This document shows positions 1 to 8,187 of a stretch of 64,000 nucleotides of DNA, one piece after another. Positions within the stretch are counted from its first letter, which is position 1. Every line of letters starts with the position of its first letter. The DNA is from Roseateles_B sp041905785 (GTDB lineage Bacteria > Pseudomonadota > Gammaproteobacteria > Burkholderiales > Burkholderiaceae_C). The notes below the pieces were generated by a model. It worked only from the letters and a program-made list of their open reading frames with translations. It did not search any database and was not told the DNA's origin. A program made the position numbers and the translations under genes. The DNA lies in contig JAYRKJ010000018.1 of the NCBI GenBank assembly GCA_041905785.1, forward strand, positions 69,209 to 133,208. The letters run 5' to 3'.

Positions 1-3000
1 CCTCGATGCCGGCTTCCTTCGCGTCCTCTTCGGACAGCCACACCACCGAGCCGCCGCGGTTGAGCGTCAGCATGATCAGGTTGTCGCTGTAGGTCGAGTG
101 GATGCCCCACTTCTGGTGCGGCGTGATGAAGTTGAGCGCGATCTCCTTGTTGCCGTTGGGTTTCTTGCCCTGCACCTCGTGCAGGGTCTTCAAGTCCACC
201 GGCGGGCGATAGGTGCTGAAGCCCTCGCCGAAAGCCAGCATCCAGGGATGGTCCTGGTAGAACTGCTGGCGGCCGGTCAGGGTGCGCCAGGGGATCAGTT
301 CGTGCACGTTGGTGTAGCCGGCGTTGTAGGAGACCTTCTCGCTCTCCAGGCCCGACCAGGTCGGCGAGGAGATGATCTTGCGCGGCTGCGACTGGATGTC
401 GCGGAAGCGGATCTTCTCGTCCTCGCGGTGCAGGGCCAGGTGCACGTGATCGCGGCCGGTCTGCTTGCCCAGCGCTTCCCAGGCCTTGACGGCGACGTGG
501 CCGTTGGTCTCGGGCGCCAGCTGCAGCACCACCTCGGTGGCGTCGATGTCGCTCTCGATCTTGGGCATCCCCTTGGTGACGCCTTCGTCGCGCACCAGGC
601 CGTTGAGTTCGCCGAGCTGCTCGACCTCGGTCTTGGTGTCCCAGCCGATGCCCTTGCCGCCGTTGCCGGCCTTGTTCATCAAGGGGCCCAGGGCGGTGAA
701 GCGCTTGTAGAGGTTGGGGTAGTCGCGCTCAATGACGGCGATCTGCGGCGCGGTCTTGCCGGGGATCAGCTCGCACTCGCCCTTCTTCCATTCCTTCACG
801 TCGAAGGGCTGGGCCAGCTCGGCGGGGCTGTCGTGCATCAGCGGCGTCAGCACCACTTCCTTTTCCACGCCCAGGTGGCCGACGCAGAGTTCGGACACGG
901 CCTTGGCGAAGCCCTTGTAGATCTCCCAGTCGCTGCGGGCCTGCCATGCGGGGTCGACGGCGGTGGACAGCGGGTGGATGAAGGGGTGCATGTCGCTGGT
1001 GTTGAGATCGTTCTTCTCGTACCAGGTGGCGGTGGGCAGCACGATGTCCGAGTACAGGCAGGTCGTGCTCATGCGGAAGTCCAGCGTGACCAGCAGATCC
1101 AGCTTGCCTTCGGGGGCCTTGTCGTGCCAGACCACTTCCTCGGGCTTGGCGTCATCGCGGCCCAGGTCCTTGCCCTGCACGCCGTTGGTGGTGCCCAGCA
1201 GGTGCTTGAGGAAGTACTCGTGCCCCTTGCCCGAGGAGCCCAGGATGTTGGAGCGCCACACGAACATATTGCGCGGCCAGTTGTCCGGATGGTCCGGGTC
1301 CTCGCAGCTCATGCGCAGGCTGCCGTCCTTGAGCGCCTTGACAGCGTAGTCCTTGGCGTCCAGGCCCTGGGCCTGCGCGGTCTTGACCACCTCGATCGGG
1401 TTGGTCTGCAGCTGCGGGGCGCTGGGCAGCCAGCCCATGCGCTCGGCGCGCACGTTGTAGTCGATCAGGCTGCCGCCGAACTTGGACTTGTCGGCCAGGG
1501 GCGAGAGCACTTCCTGCACGTCCAGCTTCTCATAGCGCCACTGGTCAGTGTGGGCGTAGAAGAAGCTGGTGGAGTTCATCTGGCGCGGCGGACGGATCCA
1601 GTCCAGCGCGAAGGCCAGGGCCGTCCAGCCGGTCTGCGGGCGCAGCTTTTCCTGGCCCACGTAGTGCGCCCAGCCGCCACCGGTCTGGCCGATGCAGCCG
1701 CACATCATCAGCATGTTGATGATGCCGCGGTAGTTCATGTCGCAGTGGTACCAGTGGTTCATCGCGGCGCCGATGATGACCATGGAGCGGCCGCGGGTCT
1801 TGTCCGCGTTGTCGGCGAACTCGCGGGCCACGGTGGTGATCTGCTCGCGCTTCACGCCGGTGATGTGCTCGGCCCAGGCCGGGGTGTAGGGCTTGTTGTC
1901 GTCGTAGCTCTTGGGGCAGTCGTCGCCCAGGCCACGGTCCACGCCGTACTGCGCCACTTGCAGGTCAAAGACCGTGGCCACCAGCACCTCGCCGGCGTCC
2001 TCGTGCTTGCCCAGCTTCAGGCGCTGCACCGGCACCTTGCGGGCCAGCACGTCCTGCTGCTTGTTGGCGGTGAACTGCGGGGACTCGATGCCGCCGAAGT
2101 AAGGGAAGCCGACTTCCGCGATCTCGTGCTGCGGCTCCTTGGCCTCCAGCAGCGACAGGCGCAGCGTCACTTCGCTGTCGCCGCGGGCTTCCTTGTTCTC
2201 CAGGTTCCACTTGCCCAGGTCATGGCGCTCGTTGGCGCCCCAGCGGAAGCCGATGGAGCCGTTGGGAACCACCACCTTGCCGTCCTGGTCGAAGGCCAGG
2301 GTCTTCCATTCGGGGTTGTTGTCCTGGCCCAGCTTGCCGCCGAAGTCGGCGGCGCGCAGGTAGCGGTCCGGCACCAGCAGGGTGCGGCCGTCCGGCGTCG
2401 TCGTCTTCTTGAGTTGGACCAGCAGCGGCAGGTCGGTGTAGCGGCGCGCGTAGTCGTCGAAGTAGGCGCTGCGCTTGTCGAAATAGAACTCCTTGAAGAT
2501 CACATGGCCCATGGCCATGGCGATCGCCGCATCGGTGCCCTGCTTGGGGTGCATCCAGATGTCGCAGAGCTTGGAGATCTCGGCGTAGTCGGGCGTGACC
2601 GCGACGGTCTTGGTGCCCTTGTAGCGGACCTCGGTAAAGAAGTGCGCGTCCGGCGTGCGGGTCTGGGGCACGTTGGAGCCCCAGGCGATGATGTAGTTGC
2701 TGTTGTACCAGTCCGCGCTTTCGGGCACGTCGGTCTGCTCGCCCCAGATCTGCGGGCTGGACGGCGGCAGGTCACAGTACCAGTCGTAGAAGCTCATGCA
2801 CACGCCGCCGAGCAGGCTCAGGTAGCGGCTGCCGGCCGCGTAGCTGATCATGGACATGGCCGGGATGGGCGAGAAGCCGATCACGCGGTCCGGGCCGTGC
2901 TTCTTGACGGTGTAGATGTTGGCACTGGCGATGATCTCGTTGACCTCGTCCCAGCTGGCGCGCACGAAGCCGCCCAGGCCGCGCTCCTTCTGCCATTCAC

Positions 3001-3439
3001 GGCGGGCTTCCTGGTTCTCGACGATGTTGGTCCAGGCGTCGACCGGGCTCTTGGCCACGGCGCGTGCGGCGCGCCAGTGCTTGAGCAGGGCGCCGCGCAC
3101 CATGGGGTACTTCACGCGGTTGGCGCTGTAGAGGTACCAGCTGTAGGAGGCACCGCGGGCGCAGCCGCGGGGCTCATGGTTGGGCAGGTCGGCGCGGGTG
3201 CGCGGGTAGTCGGTCTGCTGGGTTTCCCAGGTGACGATGCCGCCCTTGACGTAGATCTTCCACGAGCAGGAGCCCGTGCAGTTGGTGCCGTGGGTGGAGC
3301 GCACGATCTTGTCGTGGGCCCAGCGGTTGCGATACGCGTCTTCCCAGGTGCGGTCTTCGCCGGTGACGCGGCCATGGCCGTCGGCGAAGTCTTCCTTGGG
3401 CTGGGCGAAGTAGCTCAGTCGGTCGAGAAAGTGGCTCAT
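1..3439 (-). CDS. narG: Respiratory nitrate reductase alpha subunit, 3' end outside window
   Basis: Catalytic molybdenum subunit of membrane-bound quinol:nitrate oxidoreductase, which reduces nitrate to nitrite at the cytoplasmic face of the inner membrane. The protein starts MSHFLDRLSYF. It shows the NarG FeS-ligand pattern His50, Cys54, Cys58 and Cys93, and the Asp-containing stretch typical of the Mo site (AWGSNVPQTRTPDAHF). About 1146 codons are present against roughly 1230-1250 for the family, so the C-terminal hundred residues lie beyond the left edge, where narH, narJ and narI would be expected. The start is supported by an AGGA motif just upstream of the ATG at 3439. It follows narK1 and narK2 on the same strand, the usual transporter-first order of denitrifiers. 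Confidence 0.97.
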   Translation of the reverse strand, partial: MSHFLDRLSYFAQPKEDFADGHGRVTGEDRTWEDAYRNRWAHDKIVRSTHGTNCTGSCSWKIYVKGGIVTWETQQTDYPRTRADLPNHEPRGCARGASYSWYLYSANRVKYPMVRGALLKHWRAARAVAKSPVDAWTNIVENQEARREWQKERGLGGFVRASWDEVNEIIASANIYTVKKHGPDRVIGFSPIPAMSMISYAAGSRYLSLLGGVCMSFYDWYCDLPPSSPQIWGEQTDVPESADWYNSNYIIAWGSNVPQTRTPDAHFFTEVRYKGTKTVAVTPDYAEISKLCDIWMHPKQGTDAAIAMAMGHVIFKEFYFDKRSAYFDDYARRYTDLPLLVQLKKTTTPDGRTLLVPDRYLRAADFGGKLGQDNNPEWKTLAFDQDGKVVVPNGSIGFRWGANERHDLGKWNLENKEARGDSEVTLRLSLLEAKEPQHEIAEVGFPYFGGIESPQFTANKQQDVLARKVPVQRLKLGKHEDAGEVLVATVFDLQVAQYGVDRGLGDDCPKSYDDNKPYTPAWAEHITGVKREQITTVAREFADNADKTRGRSMVIIGAAMNHWYHCDMNYRGIINMLMMCGCIGQTGGGWAHYVGQEKLRPQTGWTALAFALDWIRPPRQMNSTSFFYAHTDQWRYEKLDVQEVLSPLADKSKFGGSLIDYNVRAERMGWLPSAPQLQTNPIEVVKTAQAQGLDAKDYAVKALKDGSLRMSCEDPDHPDNWPRNMFVWRSNILGSSGKGHEYFLKHLLGTTNGVQGKDLGRDDAKPEEVVWHDKAPEGKLDLLVTLDFRMSTTCLYSDIVLPTATWYEKNDLNTSDMHPFIHPLSTAVDPAWQARSDWEIYKGFAKAVSELCVGHLGVEKEVVLTPLMHDSPAELAQPFDVKEWKKGECELIPGKTAPQIAVIERDYPNLYKRFTALGPLMNKAGNGGKGIGWDTKTEVEQLGELNGLVRDEGVTKGMPKIESDIDATEVVLQLAPETNGHVAVKAWEALGKQTGRDHVHLALHREDEKIRFRDIQSQPRKIISSPTWSGLESEKVSYNAGYTNVHELIPWRTLTGRQQFYQDHPWMLAFGEGFSTYRPPVDLKTLHEVQGKKPNGNKEIALNFITPHQKWGIHSTYSDNLIMLTLNRGGSVVWLSEEDAKEAGIE

Positions 3440-3529
3440 ATGATGATCCTGTGGTGTTGCTTGCGGCCGGTGTCCCTGTCAGGAGCCCGGCCGGCGGATG
3501 CTTGTTGGGCGCAGGGCCTCAGGGGTTCT

Positions 3530-5185
3530 TCAGGGGTTCTTCACATAGGCCTTGGCGCGCAGGTAGAACCACCAGTTCAGCACCAGGCATACGGCGTAGA
3601 AGACGGAGAAGCCGTAAAAGGCGTATTGCGGCGTGCCGGCCTTGATCTGCTGGCCGATCAGCACCGGGGCGATGAAGGCGCCGTAGGCGGCGACGGCCGA
3701 GGTCCAGCCCAGCACGGGGCCGGCCTGCTGGCGGTCGAAGATGAAGCCCACGCTGCGGAAGGTCGAGCCGTTGCCGACGCCGCTGGCGGCGAACAGCAGG
3801 ATGAACAGGCCCATGAACATGGGGAAGTACTGTTCGGGCGCCGCGGAGCCATAGGCCTGCATCATCACGTAGCCGACGGCGGCCGAGGCCACGACCATGA
3901 TGGCCGAGATCACCTGCGTGACGATGGAGCCGCCGACCTTGTCCGAGATCCAGCCGCCGATGGGGCGCACCGCGGCGCCGACGAAGGGGCCGATCCAGGC
4001 ATAGGTCAGCGCGGAGGGCGCGTTGGGGTTCTTCAGCGTGTGCTGCATGACGCCAGCGGCATCGGGCGCGTGGATGAAGCCAAAGATCACGGTGATGGCC
4101 AGCGGCAGGGCCATGGAGAAGCCGATAAAGCTGCCGAAGGTCACGACGTACAGCGCCGTCATGCTCCAGGTGTGCTTGTTCTTGAAGATCTCGAACTGCT
4201 TGGCCACGTTCTCCTTCATGGTGCCGAAGGCGGCCAGCTTCATCACCACCAGCGCGGCAATGATGTCCAGCGGAATCGCGACCCACATGTTCAGCAGGCC
4301 CAGACCCGTCGGTGCCGGCAGGTAGAGGTAGAGCATGGCGATCGACGGGACGAAGGCCAGCGAGTACAGGTAGATGATCTTCAGGAAGGCGCTGACGGGC
4401 GAGCCGCTGTTGGGCGTGACCGTCTTCAGGTTGTTCATGCCGAACCAGCACAGCGCAGCCAGGGGCACCAGCGAAAGCACCCACGCGAAGCCGGCGTTCT
4501 GGATGTAGGTGGGCGTGCCCGCCTTGATCTTGCCGAAGATCCAGCCGCTGTCCTTGATCAGGGCCTTGGCTTCACCACCGAAGGCGCCGAAGAGGCCGAT
4601 GGTCATCACCAGCGGGATCACGATCTGCATGGTCGTGACGCCGAAGTTGCCCAGGCCGGCGTTCAGGCCCAGGGCCGTGCCCTGCAGGCGCTTGGGGAAG
4701 AAGGTGCTGATGTTGGACATCGACGATGCGAAGTTGCCGCCGCCCACGCCCGACCACAGCGCCATCAGCTGGAAGACCCACAGCGGCCACTCGGGGTGCT
4801 GCAGCGCGATGCCCGTGCCGACGGCCGGGGCCAGCAGCATGGCCGTGGTCAGGAAGATGGTGTTGCGGCCACCGGCCATGCGGATCAGGAACGAGGCCGG
4901 GATGCGCATGGTGGCGCCGGAGATGCCGGCGATGGCGGTCAGCGTGAAGAGCTCGGCCTGGCTGAAGGGGAAGCCCAGGTTGAGCATCTGCACGGTGATG
5001 ATGCCCCACATGCCCCAGACCGCGAAGCCGCACAGCAGCGCGGGGATCGAGATCCAGAGGTTGCGGTAGGCGACCTTGCTGCCGGTCTGGGCCCAGAACT
5101 GCTCGTCCTCGGGACGCCAGTCCTGGATGTCACCGGCCCCACTGCTCGTGGCAGCGGGCGCGGCGGGATGGGTGGTGGTGTTCAT
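3530..5185 (-). CDS. narK2: Nitrate/nitrite transporter, NarK2 type
   Basis: A 551-residue major facilitator protein of the nitrate/nitrite porter family, predicted to exchange nitrate for nitrite across the inner membrane. After a polar N-terminus of about 45 residues come roughly twelve membrane segments. It has the nitrate-signature-like glycine-rich stretches (SGVGGGNFASSMSNI and FAASGVGNGSTFRS) and a GGWISDKVGG loop. It lies 30 nt after narK1 and 90 nt before narG, so the three genes are probably one transcript. An 11-bp tandem duplication (AGGGGTTCTTC twice, 3521-3542) spans the stop codon, a minor local slip. Calling it NarK2 rather than NarK1 rests on gene order and sequence impression; exact substrate direction is not visible. 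Confidence 0.92.
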   Translation of the reverse strand: MNTTTHPAAPAATSSGAGDIQDWRPEDEQFWAQTGSKVAYRNLWISIPALLCGFAVWGMWGIITVQMLNLGFPFSQAELFTLTAIAGISGATMRIPASFLIRMAGGRNTIFLTTAMLLAPAVGTGIALQHPEWPLWVFQLMALWSGVGGGNFASSMSNISTFFPKRLQGTALGLNAGLGNFGVTTMQIVIPLVMTIGLFGAFGGEAKALIKDSGWIFGKIKAGTPTYIQNAGFAWVLSLVPLAALCWFGMNNLKTVTPNSGSPVSAFLKIIYLYSLAFVPSIAMLYLYLPAPTGLGLLNMWVAIPLDIIAALVVMKLAAFGTMKENVAKQFEIFKNKHTWSMTALYVVTFGSFIGFSMALPLAITVIFGFIHAPDAAGVMQHTLKNPNAPSALTYAWIGPFVGAAVRPIGGWISDKVGGSIVTQVISAIMVVASAAVGYVMMQAYGSAAPEQYFPMFMGLFILLFAASGVGNGSTFRSVGFIFDRQQAGPVLGWTSAVAAYGAFIAPVLIGQQIKAGTPQYAFYGFSVFYAVCLVLNWWFYLRAKAYVKNP

Positions 5186-5215
5186 GACTACTCCTGCGAA
5201 CTCGTAACCCGCGCC

Positions 5216-6508
5216 TCAGCGCGCGAAGGATCGAGAGATGGGGGAGACCGGGGCGTTCTGGCCCATCAGCTCGGTCTTGCGGACTTCGGTCCAGTACATC
5301 CAGATCAGCGAGACCCAGACCACGCCGTACATCAGCATGAAGCAGCTGGAACGCACGCCGGTGTAGTCCATCAGGGCACCGAACATGATGGGCAGGATGA
5401 AGCCGCCCAGGCCGCCGGCCAGGCCGACGATGCCGCTGATGGTGCCGATGTTGGCGCCGTAGTCGTCACTGATGTACTTGAAGACGCTGGCCTTTCCGAA
5501 GGCCCAGGCCACGCCCAGGATGGCCATCAGCCCGGTGAAGCCGTAGACGTTCAGGCCGATGTGGAAGGTGCGTGCGCCGTTGACGGTCTGGACGGTGAAG
5601 TCGGTCTGCGGATAGGACAGCAGGAACAGGCAGATCCAGCTCACCCACATCACCCACCAGGTGACGCTGTGGGCACCGTACTTGTCGCTGAGCCAGCCGC
5701 CGATGGCGCGCAGCACGCCGCCGGGCAGCGAGAAGCAGGCCGCCAGCAGGGCCGCGACGCGGATGTCCAGACCGTACTCGCCGACGTAGTACTGCACCAT
5801 CCACAGGCTCAGCGCCACATAGCCGCCGAAGACGATGGAGTAGTACTGGCAGTACTTCAGCACCTTGGGGTCCTTGAGCGCCTGGAGCTGCGAGACGAAG
5901 CTGGCCTTGCTGGCCACCACGTGCTGCTCGTCGTGGTAGCTGAAGAACCAGAACAGGATGGCGGTGCCCAGCAGCACGGCGGCATAGACGTGCGGCACCA
6001 TGGTCCAGCCAAAGGCCACGACCAGGCCCGGGGCCACGAACTTGTTGACGGCCGCACCGGAGTTGCCGGCCCCGAACACGCCCATCGCAAAGCCCTGGCG
6101 CTGCTTGGGGAACCAGCGTGCCACATAGGGCGTGCCCACCGAGAAGGAACCGCCGGCCATGCCCACGAAGAGGCCGATCATCAGGAAGTGCCAATAGGCC
6201 GTGGCATAGGCCATCAGCCAGATCGGGATCACGCAGGACAACATCAGGCAGAAGAAGACGATGCGTCCGCCGAACTTGTCGGTCCAGATGCCCAGCGGCA
6301 CGCGGATCAGCGAGCCGGTGAGCACGGGGGTGGCGGTCAGCAGGCCGAACTCGGTGGCATTCAGGCCCAGCTGCTTCTTGATGGGAATGCCGATGACGCC
6401 GAACATCATCCACACCATGAAGCAGACCGTGAAGGCCAGCGTGCTGACAATCAGGACCGACAGGGCGCGGCCACTGCCGTTGGGCCTGGGCGCGGTGGTA
6501 TCAGACAT
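5216..6508 (-). CDS. narK1: Nitrate transporter, NarK1 type
   Basis: A 430-residue major facilitator protein, first gene of the narK1-narK2-narG run. It shows twelve hydrophobic segments, the loop IWTDKFGGR after TM2, and the glycine-rich GLFVGMAGGSFSVG helix typical of NarK1-type proton/nitrate importers. The start at 6508 (MSDTTAPRP) is preferred over an upstream in-frame ATG because AAGGAG lies seven bases upstream of it and because the extra N-terminal residues look untranslated. Import of nitrate ahead of the reductase is the family role; the assignment to NarK1 is by position and resemblance. Confidence 0.92.
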   Translation of the reverse strand: MSDTTAPRPNGSGRALSVLIVSTLAFTVCFMVWMMFGVIGIPIKKQLGLNATEFGLLTATPVLTGSLIRVPLGIWTDKFGGRIVFFCLMLSCVIPIWLMAYATAYWHFLMIGLFVGMAGGSFSVGTPYVARWFPKQRQGFAMGVFGAGNSGAAVNKFVAPGLVVAFGWTMVPHVYAAVLLGTAILFWFFSYHDEQHVVASKASFVSQLQALKDPKVLKYCQYYSIVFGGYVALSLWMVQYYVGEYGLDIRVAALLAACFSLPGGVLRAIGGWLSDKYGAHSVTWWVMWVSWICLFLLSYPQTDFTVQTVNGARTFHIGLNVYGFTGLMAILGVAWAFGKASVFKYISDDYGANIGTISGIVGLAGGLGGFILPIMFGALMDYTGVRSSCFMLMYGVVWVSLIWMYWTEVRKTELMGQNAPVSPISRSFAR

Positions 6509-6662
6509 GGACGGGCTCCTTTTTCTCCATGTCGCTACTGTGGCCAAAGGACTGTTCTGCGAACATCCTTCCGTGGAGCCAAGGCGCCGGATGCACAAGA
6601 ACTAGTCCCCGGCACACCCCCATAGTTCCGAAGGACTAGCTCCTTGGGAGAATGAGCGGACC

Positions 6663-6676
6663 TTGCGTTGAGTCAA
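6663..6676 (-). promoter_or_regulatory. Candidate FNR/ANR box upstream of narK1
   Basis: The 312-bp gap 6509-6820 separates narK1 from the divergent outer-membrane gene. It holds TTGCGTTGAGTCAA, which keeps TTG-N8-CAA of the FNR consensus TTGAT-N4-ATCAA but deviates at two inner bases. Centred about 161 bp upstream of the narK1 start, it would sit near -41 of a transcript starting around 6628. A small inverted repeat (CTAGTCC at 6602-6608 and GGACTAG at 6633-6639) lies between. Oxygen control of nar genes by FNR-type regulators is established for the family; binding here is inference. Confidence 0.4.
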
Positions 6677-6820
6677 GACGCCATGACGAATGACTGGCCG
6701 CCGATGCTGTCAAGAACCGTCACAAAGCGCATACGCAAGCGCCACTGACGGCGGCGGGCGCGCCGAACAGAATTCTTTCCATGCCGCGAATGTTTCGCGT
6801 CAAGCAACGGAGAGAACGCC

Positions 6821-7393
6821 ATGAACACCAAGCACATCGCCCGCCTCATCAAGACCGCTGCCGGTGGCAGCCTGATCGCTCTGGCCAGCTTCACCAGCCT
6901 CAGCGCCCACGCCGCCGACAAGGAGCAAGGCTTCTACATGGGCGCCGACATCGGTCGCGCCAAGCAGAACCTCAGCGCCGGCAACCTGAGCTCCGACCGC
7001 AATTCCACCAGCCTGAACCTCTACGGCGGCTACCAGATCGACAAGCACTTCGCCGTGGAACTGGGCTATGCCGACCTGGGCAAGGCCAAGATCGGTGACG
7101 CCAGCGCCAAGACCAAGGCTTTGAACGCGGACATGCTGGCCAGCATGCCGCTGACGCCGGAGCTGTCGGTCTACGGCCGCCTGGGGGCCGCCCGCTACGA
7201 CCGCAACTTCAGCACCGGTGGCTCCGACCACACCGTGGGCTTCAAGCTGGGCGCCGGCATGGAGTACAAGCTGAGCGAGCAGCTCTCGCTGCGTGGTGAA
7301 GTCACCCGCTACAACAACCTCCCGACCGCAACCGGCCAGGGCTTCGGCCGCACCGCCAACAACATCTCGGCAGGTTTGAAATACCGTTTCTAA
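6821..7393 (+). CDS. Outer-membrane beta-barrel protein (OmpA-like/opacity fold)
   Basis: A 190-residue exported protein. It has a Sec signal peptide ending SAHA near residue 31, then a mature domain of alternating hydrophobic/polar strands (GFYMGADIG, SLNLYGGYQI, FAVELGYADLG, LSVYGRLGAARY) and a C-terminal phenylalanine (GLKYRF). These are the marks of an eight-stranded OmpA-type transmembrane barrel without a peptidoglycan-binding domain. GGAGAG precedes the ATG. It is transcribed away from narK1 and is followed by a strong terminator, so it is a single-gene unit. Its ligand or role is not visible, and its position within the nitrate locus may be chance. Confidence 0.85.
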   Translation: MNTKHIARLIKTAAGGSLIALASFTSLSAHAADKEQGFYMGADIGRAKQNLSAGNLSSDRNSTSLNLYGGYQIDKHFAVELGYADLGKAKIGDASAKTKALNADMLASMPLTPELSVYGRLGAARYDRNFSTGGSDHTVGFKLGAGMEYKLSEQLSLRGEVTRYNNLPTATGQGFGRTANNISAGLKYRF

Positions 7394-7459
7394 GTGCCAT
7401 GGGACCCGTCCCCGGAATGTGACGGGTCGCTAACGCTGACACTGGATTGACAACGGTTG

Positions 7460-7490
7460 GCCGCCGCCCTCACGGGTGGCGGCTTTTTTT
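7460..7490 (+). terminator. Intrinsic terminator of the barrel gene
   Basis: Ten-pair stem GCCGCCGCCC/GGGTGGCGGC (one G-T pair) around loop TCAC, followed by seven T residues. It lies 66 bp after the stop codon and just before the convergent end of narL. Confidence 0.9.
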
Positions 7491-7500
7491 CATGGCGCGC

Positions 7501-8187
7501 TCACTGCGGTAAGCCGAGTCCCCGCTCACTCGCCCACACCGCCACCTGCACCCGCGAGCTCAGGCCCAGCTTGCGCAAGATGTGCTGCACGTGGATCTTG
7601 ACGGTGGTCTCGGCGATGCCCAGCCGGCGCGCGATCTCCTTGTTGCTGGCCCCCTGCACGATCTCGCGCAGGATCTCCCCCTCGCGCGGCGAGAGTCCCG
7701 CCTCCACATCTGGCGCCACCGGCACATCGGCCAGCGCTGCCACCTGCGGCGCAGGTGCGGGCAAGGCACTGGCCCGCAAGGCGCTGACCAGCTTGGACAT
7801 CATCTCGGGGCTGACGACGGACTCGCCCTCATGTGCGCGCCGCAGCGCGCGAGCCAAGTCGGCACCGTCCATGGTCTTGAGCAGGTAGCCGGCGGCCCCG
7901 CCGCGCAAGGCCGCGGTGAGGTCCTGCTCGTCCTCGCTGACGGTCAGCATCAGCACCTGCGCCCGCGGCGCCGCCTCGCGCAGGCCCGGCAGCAGGTCCA
8001 CGCCCAGCACGCCGGGCATGTGGTTGTCCAGCAGCACCAGGTCGGGCTGCAACTCCTCGACGCGGCGCAAGGCCTCCACGCCGTCGGCGGCCTCGCCGAC
8101 AATTTCCAGCCCCTCTTCCTGGGCCAGCAGCGCGATCAAGCCGCGACGGAACAGCTTGTGGTCATCGACCACCATCACACGAATCAC
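7501..8187 (-). CDS. narL: Nitrate/nitrite response regulator NarL
   Basis: A 228-residue NarL/FixJ-type response regulator: receiver domain at residues 1-120 with acidic pocket Asp8/Asp9, phospho-acceptor Asp54 (LVLLDNHMPG) and switch Lys (YLLK), then a LuxR-type helix-turn-helix at about 162-220 (LSPREGEILREIVQG...SNKEIARRLGIAETTVKIH). It overlaps the end of narX by four bases, so the pair is translationally coupled. Its neighbours make control of the nar genes by nitrate the expected role. The linker is rich in Ala and Pro. Confidence 0.93.
   Translation of the reverse strand: MIRVMVVDDHKLFRRGLIALLAQEEGLEIVGEAADGVEALRRVEELQPDLVLLDNHMPGVLGVDLLPGLREAAPRAQVLMLTVSEDEQDLTAALRGGAAGYLLKTMDGADLARALRRAHEGESVVSPEMMSKLVSALRASALPAPAPQVAALADVPVAPDVEAGLSPREGEILREIVQGASNKEIARRLGIAETTVKIHVQHILRKLGLSSRVQVAVWASERGLGLPQ

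Noticed and set aside
98..6625. Very long open frame on the plus strand opposite the nitrate genes
   Set aside because: Antisense to narG, narK2 and narK1, which are certain; the translation is low-complexity Val/Gly/His/Asp typical of GC-rich antisense frames.
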